A model generated the notes under the pieces. The model was given only the letters and a program-made list of their open reading frames with translations. It was not told the origin of the DNA and searched no databases. The position numbers were made by a program, and so were the translations under genes. This document shows, piece after piece, positions 34,385 to 49,522 of a stretch of 64,000 nucleotides of DNA; positions within the stretch are counted from its first letter, which is position 1; each line of letters opens with the position of its first letter. Source of the stretch: Symsagittifera roscoffensis (Eukaryota; Xenacoelomorpha; Acoela; Convolutidae). The DNA is taken from assembly GCF_963678635.1 (NCBI RefSeq), contig NC_087063.1, positions 24,434,701 to 24,498,700 on the forward strand, in the 5' to 3' direction.

Positions 34385-37300
34385 TTACCTGTTAATCGTC
34401 TGGGAAAGAACCGTGGGGAAGATGTCGTGTATCATGTCGGAATTTGTTAGTAACTTTGCTAGTATGCGAATGATGTTTTTAGTTTGAAGCAGTGGCCAAA
34501 GCAATTGAAGTGCTTTAATAGTTTTTAGTTCTTCGGTGCCAACTGCAAACTCATAAGGTGTGTTTTGAATGAGATTATATATTTTGTGATTGTATTTAGT
34601 ATTATGAATAAATTCTAATATAGGGATTTCTACAGGTTGGATAAATTCATGTGGGATAAGGAAGGGTCTGGATTCTTCAGCATTAAAGGTCTTCGTGATA
34701 GGACAAAATATATACATCTGTGTTATTGGGTCATAATTGCGGAGGATGCCGTGGAGGTTAGTATCTTTGATGCAATAGGTGAAATTTAGAAAAAATGGTG
34801 AGGTGTACTTCGAGTTAAGAAACTGAAAACGATGGTGTGGTGGTCTTGATGGAGTATGTAGATCAAAATGATTTTGTATGAAGCGATAGTATGTATATGT
34901 GTGAGTTTGTTTAGTGCATAACATGATGTCATGTGAACAGTGCAAATCGCGTTCATGTGGTGCAAGGAAGTGAAAGGTTAGTGAAAATAATTGAAATTTT
35001 TCTTTAAAACTTTCGTGAGCTTGCATATCAGTTAGTGCTTCAGAAATGATGTCATCATATTTTCTATCAAAAATATTGATGAAGAATTTTTCTCCCTTAC
35101 ACATAAATCCCTTACACATAAATCCCTTACAAGTCTATCAAAAATATTGATGAAGAATTTTTCTGTTAGTTGTGGGTTAGCGAAGCGGTCGTCATCTAAA
35201 AATTGGTCTTGATTAGTTCGGATGATATTATGGTCGTAATATTCTAGTGTAAATTCGTTAGCTCGGGGTGCACTGAATGTTTTTAGTGATTTTTTATATC
35301 CTATATAAGTAAATTGTCTAGGTGTTAGTGTTGCGGTGAGTCTATATAGCATATCTTTATGTTTTTCTATATCGCTATGAGTATTAAATAGTGGGAGGCA
35401 AAGGGGATAAGTAAAATGATAATATGTTGTCCAATGAAGTGTAGGCATTAAAACATGTTCATCTACAAAACTACGTGTGTCGTTAGTGTCATAAGGTGTG
35501 TTTAAAGTATATTGTGGAAATGAAGGTAAGGTGATTGCTAGAAAATTTTTCGTGTTGGTGTGGTGTGGATGATTAATATATTCACGGGCTGTTCCTGGTT
35601 TGGTCGGGAATGGATGGTTTGGGAATTTACTTTTAAAAGTGCGATAAGCTCGGTTAGTGCTATTTGATGATTCGGTGGATGTTGATGATTGTGCTAATGA
35701 TGCAGTATAGGCTGAGGAGGGTGTAGGGGTAGGTGGGTTTGAGGATTCTATTGTGGATGAAATTTGATTGATTGTGAGGGTGTTAGGGTGTATTAGCTGT
35801 TGTTGTAGGGAGATAAAATTATCAAGTTCTTGGGAAATTTGGGGAGTATCGGGAGAATTAGATGATCGGTCGGAATGAAATGGAGAATAGGTTGGGGTTA
35901 CTTGTGAAGCATAAGAGGGAGTACAAATGGGCGGGAGTGGAATATTTGGTACTGCTAGTGCAAGTGTAAATATCCTGCGTAGGGTATTTCTAATACTGCT
36001 AGTGCAAGTGATTGTAGGATTTGTGTTCTTTCTAATTCGCATAGTTGGTGAAGTGTTTCTAATTCGGAGACTGACATCTCTTAAAAAATTCGACTAATCG
36101 TGTAGTCTAATTTCATATCTAAGTGGATATCACAGTGGATATTACCAAAATAAGAATTATTCATTAGTGATAGTTCTTGTAAACGTGTGCTTCTAGTGTC
36201 ATGTGGCTTTAGATGTCCACCAGGTTGACCATTACTTTTTTGAAAGTTAACTGGTATATATGATGTTCCTTCGTGTAGAGGATGACTTGTGGCATAGGGG
36301 TCAACTTTTATTTTTCCTGTGGTCATGTCGAAACCTTTTTCGTATTCAACTAATATTTCAGAATATTGTGTTTTGTGAAGTGGGTTTCTGTATTTGCATG
36401 CGAGTTCTGTTTCTTGATATATTTGAAAACGTGTTAATTTATTTTCCATTTTATGGATATTTCGAAAATCAGTACTTTGTTTTCGTGATGGATTGACTTG
36501 TTCATATGGAATTGATTGTATAAAAGATTTTTCGTGAAATTTTATCATTCGAGCGTGTATTTTTGCTACTTGAAATGTTGTACATGTATCTTCGGGAAAC
36601 CAAACAATTGTTGCTTGTGTCCGTGTTGTAGGATCACAATAACCTTGATCGTTTTTACAAGGTAGTCTAATTCCTTGATAGATCATTGTGTTGTCAGATA
36701 AATCTCGTGTGAGTTGTATTTTTTCGAGTTGTATTTTCCAATCGAAAAACATTATTTCTTGATATCCTTTATTTTTTGTGTCTGCTTTGCAGTTTGATGG
36801 ATTATTTATACCAATGTGTGGTATCCAGTGCTTATCGTGTATGTCATAAGTTAATCTTCCATGTGCGTCGTTGTATGGGTATTTTTCATCTAGTTTTATA
36901 TGTCCCTGATATCGTTCAAGTTCTGCTTGATGTACAGAATCGGCGAAGAAATGAAAATTTACTTGTTTTTCTGTCGGTGTTTTTATTCCCTGTGATGTTT
37001 AGTCTGGGTAGCTCGTTTTTACAATCATCAGGATTTAGATGTAGAAGTCGTTCTCTATTACTTTGGTAGAATGATTCATGGTCAAGTCGGTTTTTATTTC
37101 CGTTTGAAACTTGTGAACAATGTACTTTCTTTTCGGAGAATGTTGCTGTAAATTTATATCCTATGACTGTTGTTGCTCGGGCTTTTGAATATAGTGTCGC
37201 TATTACATTTGTAGTTTCTATAGCTTTTGGTTCCGTTTCGCATTGTGATACTTGATTTATTGCATATTTGTGTAGTGTTTTTTGTTCATTTTCTTCACAA

Positions 37301-39184
37301 TCGTAATGTGTTATTTTCTATTTTATGGATATTTCGAAAATCAGTACTTTAATTTCGTGATAGATTGACTTGTTCATATGGAATTGATTGTATAAAATAT
37401 TTTTCGTGAAATTTTATCATTCGAGCGTGTATTTTTGCTACTTGAAATGTTGTACATGTATCTTCGGGAAACCAAACAATTGTTGCTTGTGTCCGTGTTG
37501 TAGGATCACAATAACCTTGATCGTTTTTACAAGGTAGTCTAATTCCTTGATAGATCATTGTGTTGTCAGATAAATCTCGTGTGAGTTGTATTTTTTCGAG
37601 TTGTATTTTCCAATCGAAAAACATTATTTCTTGATATCCCTTATTTTTTGTGTCTGCTTTGTAGTTTGATGGATTATTTATACCAATGTGTGGTATCCAG
37701 TGCTTATCGTGTATGTCATAAGTTAATCTTCCATGTGCGCCGTTGTATGGGTATTTTTCATCTAGTTTTATATGTCCCTGATATCGTTCAAGTTCTGCTT
37801 GATGTACAGAATCGGCGAAGAAATGAAAATTTACTTGTTTTTCTGTCGGTGTTTTTATTTCTTGTGATGTTTAGTCTGGGTAGCTCGTTTTTACAATCAT
37901 CAGGATTTAGATGTAGAAGTCGTTCTCTATTACTTTGGTAGAATGATTCATGGTCAAGTCGGTTTTTATTTCCGTTTGAAACTTGTGAACAATGTACTTT
38001 CTTTTCGGAGAATGTTGCTGTAAATTTATATCCTATGACTGTTGTTGCTCGGGCTTTTGAATATAGTGTCGCTATTACATTTGTAGTTTCTATAGCTTTT
38101 GGTTCCGTTTCGCATTGTGATACTTGATTTATTGCATATTTGTGTAGTGTTTTTTGTTCATTTTCTTCACAATCGTAATATGTTACTAATAAGTCTTGGG
38201 GTCCTGTGCGGGGAGAAGGATTTATGTTCTGATCGGAGATGATTAGAAAAAAAAGTTGGAGGAATATCAATATTTTTAAAATATACATGTATATGATAAT
38301 CCTGAGTACGGGTTATAAAATGTTATGTAACCAATTGTCTTTTTGGTATATCTGTCGTATTTATATATTACTTCAGTTGTTATGAATGGTGGTGGTAGTG
38401 ATTGAGCTGTTATATTTGGTGGGTTTAATAGGTAAGGATGCTGAGCAACGTTGTTTAGTTTAACCGTGATTTCAAATTTTAATTGTAGACTATTTTGTTG
38501 GAGTATTTGGATGTTATGGTCACGAATGTCTTCGTGGATGTCTTGTCTATACTGTAATCTATGAAGTGCCCAGTTGTGGAGTCGGTTACTTTCTGGGTGC
38601 TGTCCAAATAATGGTGGGGGTGCTGTGAATGTGATCCAGTCTAATCTTAAAGGGATATTTGTTGATGATTGTTCTCGATATCTAGCGTCGAGGTTATTTG
38701 GGATATTTAAAGGGAAAGGCGTCGGTGAAATCTGGCTTATTGATGGTGTTGATGGTAGTGATAATGTTTCTGGTAGTGATGATGACGTTGTTGTATCCAT
38801 AGAAATATCTATTGGATCATTTATTAAATTTGGTTCACCTTGTGTGAATGATTGTGTTGTCCAATATGGTAGTCGTGATGTTTGGTTTTGGGGGTTGAAT
38901 GGATTTTCACGTATTTGTTCAGATGTTGGTGTTGAACCTAAGTAATCTGAGGGTAGACTTGAGGTGCTACGTTGTAAAAAAAGTGTAATGGTTTCTGGTA
39001 ATATGCTAATTGGGTTTTCCGGAGTAGTTGGTGATGGGGATTGGGGTATATCAAAATGAACTCGAGGGGTTTGAAAATTCCTATTTCGTCGTGGATGTAT
39101 AATTTGTCTATTTATTTCAACTGTAATTTGGTTTTGACTAATATTTCTTATTTTACTTAATTCTTGTGGTAGTAATGGGTACAA
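34385..39184 (-). pseudogene. Element C envelope-like glycoprotein block
   Basis: This has the same kinds of segments as in B: a proline/serine-rich frame (38276-39184), a frame with a signal-like hydrophobic leader and several cysteines (37788-38288), cysteine-containing segments (36081-37624) and the terminal frames (34385-36042). It is more rearranged than in B and clearly broken. The glycoprotein family was not identified. Confidence 0.62.
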
Positions 39185-39228
39185 GTTATATGTTGGTTCA
39201 CTTAGAGCTGCCTGTCGCTGAACTGGTT

Positions 39229-39607
39229 CTAATGGTTCAGATAGGCGAGCGTGTCGTTCTTCAAAAGTGTATGGATTATCTTGGAAAGAAATTCGTGTAG
39301 GTGTTTGGGGGTTTTGGGTAGTTGTAGGTATTTTCGGGTTTTCTTGGGATGATGTCGGTGAAGACTGACTGTGTGATTGTTGGTTAGCAACTTTTGAGGG
39401 TTTTTTGATTTATTTTTTTTAGTGAAAAAATTTATGTTTATTGTAGTATTCTTCAAGAAAAAGAATTAAAAGGATTGTTACTAAGGCGAATGTTATAATT
39501 GCCTTCTTTATGCATTTGCATTTTGTTAATATTAGGGATGATAAAAATGTTATAAAAATTACAAATAGTAAAAAGATATCTGTTCTACTGAAAATGGTTC
39601 GAATCAT
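39229..39607 (-). other. Two short reading frames between pol and env, element C
   Basis: These are copies of the short hydrophobic and basic frames at 15746-16124 of B, with a few substitutions. Function is unknown. Confidence 0.4.
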
Positions 39608-40755
39608 TTAAATAAATTTTGGGTTTTCGTACCTGTGAATATGATCAATGACTTGGAAAAGTTGGAGATATATTTCAAATAGGGTGTAGAAAATTTAAAA
39701 AATATTGCAAAAATTGATTAAAATTAATATGAAAGCTTCAAAAGTATCAAAGAGAAATATGAATAAAAGTTTAAATATTGTTAAAAAGTTTATGAAAATG
39801 TTGAAAATTATGTTGACTGATTGAGAGAAGAGCATTTAAAAAATAGCTTCTTGGTCGAATATTTTTTGTTATTTGGGGCGATTTTCAAGTGTGGTCGAAT
39901 TATTTATTGACTTTTTGACAAGTGGGTTGAGTTTTGTGAAAAATTGTTGGGGGCGAATTTTATGTTGTTCGGGTGATCTGGGGTATTTTTGAGAATTTTG
40001 TACTTTAGGCTAAATTAATATGGTCGTACTTTTACTTTAGGCTAATTTAACATTTTTGTTTGGGGGGTTTTTGAGGTCTGAATTGGGAAAATATTGTTGA
40101 TCTTTGCGTTATCAGATAAGGGAGGGTTATGATATTATGGTGGTATTTATTTTAGTTGTCAAGTTTTAGCAGGTTGCTTATTTTTGACCTGGAGGTTGTA
40201 AAGTTATAGTTATAGATATGCCTGGAGTTTAATATCTTTCGTCTAATTGGTTTGTGTTAGAGTTATTGAAGGTGACGGATTGAATGAATCCTATTGGCTA
40301 ATTTTGAACTAGAATCGCTGTGTGTTTTCAGCATGTTATTTTGAAAAATGAAAATTCAAAATGTTTCGGAGGTGCAAATAGTATTTATTTTAAAATTAAA
40401 GCTGTTTTTGAAATTCAACTTTCTTTAATATTTTAGATTGTGGGATGAATGTTTTGTAGTTTTTACGTGGTTGATTTCTAAGTCGTGATGACTTTCTATA
40501 TTCTGATTTTTTGACTTGTTCTTGGGGTATAATTTTTTCGATCATTTTCCTATTTTTCCTTTCTTTTTGAGGTGTTTTTTGATCGAGCTTTTTTGAATTG
40601 TTTTTGGTTGTAGTTGGTTTTTTATTTTGTTTTTCAAGGTGAATGTCGTTTTGTTCATTTATTTCATTTTTTAAATGTGGGTGATTTTGAATAACTTTTA
40701 AACCTGTGAAAGAATATAATTGAGTTAGTTCGCGTAGTGCGTATTCTTTTGGGTA
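39608..40755 (-). other. Element C spacer between integrase and env block
   Basis: This AT-rich spacer matches 16125-17272 of B. Nothing beyond the lysine-rich end of the integrase region was seen. Confidence 0.5.
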
Positions 40756-43534
40756 TTAAGGCAATAGATTGTTTCTATGTTGAACAATTTCTTTTTGGTC
40801 TGAATCGGTGATTTTATATGTTACGTCGGTGGGTTTGGCGATTATTTGGTATGGTCCTTTACGAAGGGGTTGTAATTTTTTAGAAATTCCTTTTTGGGTA
40901 TTAAAGTTTGGTATTAAAACAAATGTTCCAATTTTTAAATCTGAGGCTGGTGTAAAGCGTGAATTTATTTGTTCATTAATGTTCTGCCTTTGTAACAATT
41001 TTTTTGTTACTTTTTGATAAATTTCATTGTGTTTTTTTATCTCTATTTAAAATCTTGTATCATTTCCATTTATGATACATCTAAGATATTCTTGTAGTGA
41101 ACGGTTCATACCTTCGACTAAACCGTTTGTCCAAGGTGCATGAGATGTACGCGGTTTGTGCTTAATGTTGTATAAATGACATAATGTGATGATTTCATTA
41201 TTTTTGAATTCTGTACCGTTGTCTGTGACTAAAATTTCGGGTAATCCGAATTTGGCTATCCAGTGTTCGTAAAGTGTTGTATAAGCATAGTAAGCATTAC
41301 AATGTGGTACTGGGTTGAGTGCTACATGGTGTGTAAATGCGTCAAAAATTACCATAATGTAGGAGTTTCCTTCAGAGGATGGTGAAATTGGTCCTTTTGT
41401 ATCAAATGATATACGGTGGTTAAAATATAAACTTTGTCCTTTAAAATCTTGTTTTTGTGCTATTTGTTTTTGATTTGGATAAGGTTTATTTAGCTGACAT
41501 ACTATACAATCACTGCAGAGTACTTTTATCCAAATTGGTGCATTTGAGAAGTAAAAATTTTGTGTAAAATTTGAATATGTTTTCTCTGATCCAGAGTGTC
41601 CTTTAATGTTTTGTGTATGTGAAATGTTAAAAGCTATTAGAATCATACTTAAAGGGAGACAGGGAACTGTAGAATCGTTTAAATGGTATTCTAGAAGGTC
41701 TGTGTTTTCGTTAATTGTTGTATTATTAAAATTTCGAAAATATCGGAGGAGTGTTTTATTTCCTAAAATTGTGGTATCTGCCTTTACGGGCTTAGTTTTG
41801 TATTTGTGCCATGATTTTAGTTGTCTAATTACTGGGTCAAGACTTTGATATTGTTTCAAGCTGTTAATTGTAATTTTATCTGTTGGAGGGAGAAAAATGT
41901 TTTCAATTTCTAATTTAGATAAGTGAATTGTGTCAAGTGGGTCATGGAGGTCAAAAACTTCATTTATTGTGTTTTTTGAATCATTTGTTTGTGGTCCTGA
42001 TAAATTTATTTTATCAGTTAAGTTTTCTTTTTCAATTAACGGAAAAAGGTCCTTTTTATGCGACTGGTGTTTTATTCGTTTTTGTTGAGTGTTATTTTGT
42101 ATCCATTGTGAGTATGGAATTGGTTTGAAAGTTGATGTTCCAAGTAGATCAACTAAAGTTTGGTATTAAAACAAATGTTCCAATTTTTAAATCTGAGGCT
42201 GGTGTAAAGCGTGAATTTATTTGTTCATTAATGTTCTGCCTTTGTAACAATTTTTTTGTTACTTTTTGATAAATTTCATTGTGTTTTTTTATCTCTATTT
42301 AAAATCTTGTATCATTTCCATTTATGATACATCTAAGATATTCTTGTAGTGAACGGTTCATACCTTCGACTAAACCGTTTGTCCAAGGTGCATGAGATGT
42401 ACGCGGTTTGTGCTTAATGTTGTATAAATGACATAATGTGATGATTTCATTATTTTTGAATTCTGTACCGTTGTCTGTGACTAAAATTTCGGGTAATCCG
42501 AATTTGGCTATCCAGTGTTCGTAAAGTGTTGTATAAGCATAGTAAGCATTACAATGTGGTACTGGGTTGAGTGCTACATAGTGTGTAAATGCGTCAAAAA
42601 TTACCATAATGTAGGAGTTTCCTTCAGAGGATGGTGAAATTGGTCCTTTTGTATCAAATGATATACGGTGGTTAAAATATAAACTTTGTCCTTTAAAATC
42701 TTGTTTTTGTGCTATTTTTTTTTGATTTGGATAAGGTTTATTTAGCTGACATACTATACAATCACTGCAGAGTACTTTTATCCAAATTGGTGCATTTGAG
42801 AAGTAAAAATTTTGTGTAAAATTTGAATATGTTTTCTCTGATCCAGAGTGTCCTTTAATGTTTTGTGTATGTGAAATGTTAAAAGCTATTAGAATCATAC
42901 TTAAAGGGAGACAGGGAACTGTAGAATCGTTTAAATGGTATTCTAGAAGGTCTGTGTTTTCGTTAATTGTTGTATTATTAAAATTTCGAAAATATCGGAG
43001 GAGTGTTTTATTTCCTAAAATTGTGGTATCTGCCTTTACGGGCTTAGTTTTGTATTTGTGCCATGATTTTAGTTGTCTAATTACTGGGTCAAGATTTTGA
43101 TATTGTTTCAAGATGTTAATTGTAATTTTATCTGTTGGAGGGAGAAAAATGTTTTCAATTTCTAATTTAGATAAGTGAATTGTGTCAAGTGGGTCATGGA
43201 GGTCAAAAACTTCATTTATTGTGTTTTTTGAATCATTTGTTTGTGGTCCTGATAAATTTATTTTATCAGTTAAGTTTTCTTTTTCAATTAACGGAAAAAG
43301 GTCCTTTTTATGCGAGTGGTGTTTTATTCGTTTTTGTTGAGTGTTATTTTGTATCCATTGTGAGTATGGAATTGGTTTGAAAGTTGATGTTCCAAGTAGA
43401 TCAACTTCGTAGTGGTTATTTTGGCAATCTAAGTAAAGTGGGAAGTGTTGGAGATTATTTATTTGTGATTGTTCAATGTCAGTTTTTACTGCATATTTGC
43501 ATTCTAGTTGGGGTGATGTTTTCTTTTTTTGCAA
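40756..43534 (-). pseudogene. Element C integrase region
   Basis: The zinc-binding segment (GHSGSEKTY, CIVCQLNK), the DDE core boxes (SFDTKGP, VTDNGTEF, GLVEGMNRS) and the SH3-like C-terminal segment (40756-40998) are all recognisable. The region is longer than its counterpart in B because part of it is repeated. It is a fossil part. Confidence 0.85.
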
Positions 43535-45763
43535 GGTAAAATTTTATATTTTTATTTATTTTAACTGTAGTTTTTCGTGTAAGTAATTCAGGTGGTGTAT
43601 TTCGACTTGATGTATCTGGTAATGCAAGATTCTTTCCTGCTGCCCAAACTACTGTAAGTTTGGAAATTTCATTAGTATTAATTGAAACCTATAAACTCGA
43701 TGATTTGGATTTGACTTTTGTGTAAAGAGAAAAACGATTGGTTTATGATCTGTGAATAGAACTGTTGGATGTTTTGATCCAAGTATTAGAAATTCATATT
43801 CTGTAAGTGTATAAATTATAGCTGTACGTTCTCTCATTAGAGTTGAGAGTCGTAGCTCTGCTTGAGTGAATAATCGGGAATTTGCTGATATAAGGTTCAT
43901 TTTATTTGTACCACTGTGTGATTGTAGAAATGCTGCGCCGATGCCAAAATTTGAAGCATCGCACCTTGCGTAGAATGGTTGATTTGGATCTGGGATTGTG
44001 TTTGAAATTTGTTCAGTTAAAAGTTTTTTGACTTCTTCAAATCGTGTTTGATGTTCAGTGGTTCATTCAAAATTATTTTGTTGTCTGAGGATATTGTAGA
44101 ATGGTCTTAAATATAATTGCATTTTGTAAACGTACTTGCTTAAGAAATTTAACATTCCAAGGAATTCTTGGATTTTCTTTTTGTTTGTTGGTGGTTGAAG
44201 TTTTTGAATATCATCAATGCGTGATTTTAATGGAGTGATTGTGTTTCTTTCTAAGTTATGTCCTAAAAATTTAACTCGTGTTAAAAAGAAGTGTGATTTA
44301 TTGGGGGCGGCCTTCAGATTTTCGTTCTGAAGAATTTTATGATAGTGTTCTAAAACTGTAAACATTTCTTCTTTTGTCGGTGATTGCATAAAAACATCGT
44401 CTAAATAGGTGATTGCTTTTTTTTTAAGTATTAGTGGTCTAAAAACTTTGCTCATAAAAGCTGAAAATGCTGCTGGTCCTATGGATATTCCATAGAAGAG
44501 GCGATTGAATTCATATTGTTGATTTCCAATACCAAATTGTGTTAAACGTCGTGAATGTTCATCTAGTGGCATTTGATTGTATGCACTATTCATGTATGCG
44601 GTTGTAAAGTATTTTCCGTTTATTTTTGTTAAAATAACTTGTATTGGTTCAATAGGCCAATTGCATTTTGATTCGTCTATCAATGAATTGAGATATCTAG
44701 CGTCTAAAACTATTTTTAATGATTCTCCTTTGGCAAGGATGATAACAGGGTTAATAAATGTGCTACCTTTTGGTTGTTATTCTTTGTTTACTGGTGAGAT
44801 AATTTTGTATTGTTCGAAAATATCCAGTAATCTCTTTACCTTATCGTGTAAATGAATTGGTACTTTACTTGCTCTTTGTTTTTTGAAAACTGCGTCAGGT
44901 TTTAACGGGAGATGGAGTGATGAACTGATTTTCCCATCATCAAATTTTGATGTTGCATAGACTGTTGAATATTTTAACAGTTGTTTTGCTAGTTCGTCAA
45001 ATTCGATTTGTGTAATTTGCGAGTGTTCAAAGTTAAACATCGTCAAAATTTGTTGTTGTTCTTTTGTGTAGTTTGTTATATTGAATGTTGGTTTAAAATA
45101 TGGTGTTTTTGTGAAATAATCTGTGTTCCTCTTTTCATTGCTTATTATACTATTTATGGATAGTTCTTCGTTAAGAATTGTGGATTGACAAATATCTAAT
45201 AATTGGAGTATGTTATTTACGCGGTATGCTTTTTCATATACGGGTGATATTGTAGCGTTTGTTTCGCAATATCCTAAAAGTCCTAAGGGTAATGTTACTT
45301 GGTACGGTGTGTTGTTATACACATGTAACAAAATGATGTCTGAATTCGTATTTTTCAAATATTTTATAGATGAAATCGTGATTTTGAAAAACTTATGAAT
45401 AGGTTTAAACTCAAAGTCTGACATAAAGAGTTGTTGTTTATTTTGACTTTTGTCATATTGGTGAACTTGTTTTATTGAAAAGTTATATATGTTTCCTGAT
45501 AGTGTTTTCAGGTGTTTCCGTTGTTGGTTATAAGTTGGATAAAATTTTGAAAAGAATGGTGGTTGTTTATTTAATCTTTGAAAAAGTCTTAGAGCTGTAT
45601 TTTTTGTTTTTGTGTACTTATCTTTGATTAGTAGTTTACTATTCAAGATGTTGATTGTTAGTATATTTTTAAAGAAAATTGGTATACCAATGATATTGTG
45701 TTTAATATCAGTGATATGAAATATTTGTTTAAATGGTTTATTTAGAATTTTATTTTGCTCCAT
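43535..45763 (-). pseudogene. Element C reverse transcriptase and RNase H region
   Basis: The reverse transcriptase segment (44063-44683) shows NSAYNQMPLD, FNRLFYGISIGPAAF and the catalytic YLDD box, followed by FLGHNLE and the connection PPTNKKKIQEFLGML. RNase H follows (43649-43900, LFTDHKPIVFLF). The upstream frame (44777-45763) covers the polymerase N-terminus. These motifs place the element with Ty3/gypsy rather than BEL/Pao or copia. It is a broken fossil part. Confidence 0.85.
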
Positions 45764-46315
45764 TGTTCTTGTGGGGAGGAGGAATAATTGAACTTTTCCA
45801 TAATTTTTTAATGTTGATCCTTGTGCTGTTGCTAGTTTACTAGAGGTTGCAAGAGGCGTTAATTTTGGGTGTAATGTTTTGATTTCATTCCATGTGGGAA
45901 TGTTAATTATGTTTGATTCTGCTCCTGAATCAATTAAAAATCAATTTCAAGATCTGGTGGTTGAAATTCTTTGTTCTTGGACTTTCTAAGAGAAATGGTA
46001 TTGTCCAAATTTTTTCTCTGGGTTTTTCTTTTTGTATATTTTGATAGATATAATTTGTGTTTAAACATTTTGTTTTGTCATTTTCGTTGGGTTTACTTGC
46101 CGTGTTAATTTCGTTTATTTCTCGTGCAGTTTGTGTAGTATTGATGGGTTCAATGTAATAATTGTGAAGTAGTTCCAATTGATTTTCATATATATGTGAT
46201 GTAAAAGGTTGTTCATATATAATAGGTTCGTAGTCGTTTTCGACTTCTATCATATTTATCGATATGGTATTTTCTGTATCACTTTCTGTGTCTGATGATT
46301 CACAGTTTATTTGAT

Positions 46316-49300
46316 TTAGTTGTATTTCATTATTTCCTGTGTCATCAATACCTGGGGGGTCTGATGATGTTTCTTCATTTGACTGTACTTGATTAATATG
46401 GTTTTGATATTTTGGTGTACTACTTCTGTATCGATGTTTAGAACTATTATAATGGTTATTATTCCTATGTGGTGATTGGGAATAATTTCTATATTGATTA
46501 TTATAACTTGAATTTCGATTTTGTGAATTATTTCGTGATCTGTTTTGATAATTATTGTTTGATCTGTGATAGTTTGATCTGTTATATGAATTATTTCTTG
46601 ATCGATTGTTCGGGTAATTCTGATTTCGATTGTTTGAATAACTTCTATTTCGATTATGAGAATAGTTTCTATTTCTGTTATATGATGAATTTCGTGATTG
46701 ATTATTCGAATAATTTTTATTTCCTGGGTTTGATTGTGAATTGGATCAAGAAACAAATTTTGTTGCATTTGAATTTGATCTCGAATAGTTATTTTGACTA
46801 TTTGATCGATTATAATGATTTTGTGAAGAATTCTGTGTATTTCTTCGTTCTGGTGATCTTCCTCTATAACTTGAGTTATATGGTGATTGAATTCTCGTGT
46901 AACTGGTGTTGTTCGGAAGTGGTTTTCCTGAACTGTTGTTACTGAATACATTTTTGTTTGGTAGATTTTGATCTTTCTTCATGTATTGATAGAATGATTT
47001 ATTTGGTTCTTTATATTTTTGAGGTTTGTTTTGGTTATCCTGTTGCTTTTGTCTGCATTCGGATATACTATGTCCGTATCGTCGGCAATAATTACACCAT
47101 TTTTTGAAAGATGGTTTGCCTTTAAAATCTGGGTGTTTTTCGTAAATATTTAGTATTTCAGTGATTTTTTCAACTAAGTCTGTATCTGATTCCTGTAGGT
47201 TATTGATATTTGTAGTGTTTGTTTCAATTCGATTAACATATTGTAGTTTTAGACTTTCTGTTTCTTCAAGTTTCATTGTGATTTCCGCTTGCTCTAGTTT
47301 GTCTACTAGTTTTTGAAAATCTAAATCTGGCTCTCGAATTGAAGAAGGATGAGATGCTCTCTTTTTTATTGCTATTTTTCTTAATTGAGGTGTTAAGGTC
47401 ATCATTAAAATTTTTGTCATTTTTGTGTTTTTATAGTCATGTGCATTTAGTGAATATGCTTTTCGAACTAGTGTTTCGATACGTACTGCTAATTGTTTGA
47501 TGGTTTCATTTGGTAATCTGCGAATTTCATTACATAAAACTCTTTGGTGTTGTTTATTTCTTTCGGAGTCAAACATTTTTGAAAATTCTTGTGTAAATCT
47601 TTTCCAGTCTGATTTTATTTCTATAGGTAATACTGAAAAATGTTTTTGAGCTGCGCCATCTAAGGTTGTTTGCATCAACGCTGTGCGTCGATGTATCCAA
47701 TTTTGATGTAGCGGCGTATTAATTGGTTCAGGTCCTATATTTAAAATTAAATTTGCTGTTACTGCATTTAAATAATCTTCTACAGTATATTCAGGGTCTG
47801 TTCCTGTGAATACCATTAGTGGTTTATTTGATGTTATTGATAATCCACCCATAAGGTATGGATTCATTGTCATCTGTAGTGACTCTGCGGCATTTGGCAT
47901 TTGCGAAAAATTTGAAAGTTGATTTTTTGTTATTTCGTGTTGTTGAAGGTAATATGGGAGTGGTATTTCATTTTGCAATTGAGTTGGTTGATACGAGTGC
48001 ATATTCATTGGGTTTTGTGGTTGAATCGGTTGAAAAGATTGTGTATTTATTGGATTTGACATATGGATTGGTTGTTGATTTCGTGTATCTGTTGGATTTG
48101 GAGAAAAAATTCTATTATGTGTATGAGGTCGTCGCGATCCTTGTTTGCGATATTCTTGGGTATATGGTGCAAAAATGTCTGGTTGTAAATAATCATCGTC
48201 AGATAATAAGTAATCCGTTTGATGAGGTGCTTGCTTTTTATTTTTATTTTGTTGAAAGAATGGATAACTTTCACTATGGTCCTGTGGAGGATGTGAATTA
48301 GTCCGAAAATTTACTGAGTTGGTTGTTGTCATTGGGTTATCCCAATAGTGAGAACATACATGGTTATTATTAGTTTTTCGTGGGGGTAGTTTGTTTTTGA
48401 TGAATGTGCATAATTATAGTTGTGTTCTGCAAAAGTGTTTCTTGTGAACGTTCTTCGTGGTTTTGATGGTACTGTCATAGGTCTATATGTTTGATAATCC
48501 ATTTGTGAATATTTTGAAGCAACCTAAGGTTTAACGGTTGACTGTAAGGTTACTTGTGCCAGTGAAGTGTTTGTATTTTTTGGTGTTGTTAAATTTGGAT
48601 GTATTGGTGAAGTACTTTGTTGTGTAGTTGTTGTTGTTTGGACAATTTCTTCATTTATGAAGTGTGATGGTGTTTGGATATCTTGTTGTGTAAGATTTCT
48701 AGTTCCATTAAGGTTTTCATTATGTATGACGGTCGAATTTAAACTGTTATTTCGTGTATCGGGTAAAAATGTGTTGTAGTTTAATGGTGTTGCATCAATG
48801 GTTAGTGGTACTACTTTTACGTAATCTCTTTGGTAAGATATTGTACTTATTGCTTGACTTGAGATTGATTGTGGAATGTTTATAAATGCATGATGAGACC
48901 ATTCAGGGTCCCAAACGTAGTCTGACTGTTCTGTAATGGCAGTATCATCATTTGGATTTTGAGGTCTGAAATTTTTTCTTGCTTGTGAAATTAAGTCTAT
49001 ATTGTGTGTGAAATAATCTATTATAAACCATGCCAAAATTTTTTGTAAGTCATGTTTTGTGTGTTGTGAAACATCGTTTTTAGTGAAATTTTTTTTGATT
49101 ATATGTAGGAAGGTTGAAAATAATGTGATTTCCTGTCGTACTTTTGTATGTTTGGATGTTTCAGTTGGTGAGATACTTTGAAATTCTGTTTTTTCTAATA
49201 TAGAAGTATAAGTATATATTATTGCAAAAACTTCGTTAGTGAATATGGAGTTTGCTCTTTGTGAATTATGATATTGTATGCTTTTAATATATTCTAAGAA

Positions 49301-49522
49301 TACTTTTGAAAATTCTAATTCAAGATCGTCTGTTTGAATTACATATTTTTGATGATTCGGATTTGGTGTGCTGAATTCTATGGTGTAGATTCCGTATTGT
49401 TGTGTTAAATTACATATGTCTTTCAGATAATGTTCAATAATTTGTCTTTTGATTTTCACATCTGGGAATTCTGCTTTACATGGGCTGATTCCGGATTCAA
49501 ACAAATTTAAGAGGAAATTCAA
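46316..49522 (-). pseudogene. Element C gag region
   Basis: The layout is as in B: an N-terminal part (48524-49522), a proline/glutamine-rich linker, a capsid-like segment (DYLNAVTANLIL, TTLDGAAQK, WKRFTQEFSKMF), a CCHC knuckle (CNYCRRYGHSISEC) at about 47.05-47.1 kb, and a Ser/Asn/Arg-rich tail. It is broken. Confidence 0.85.
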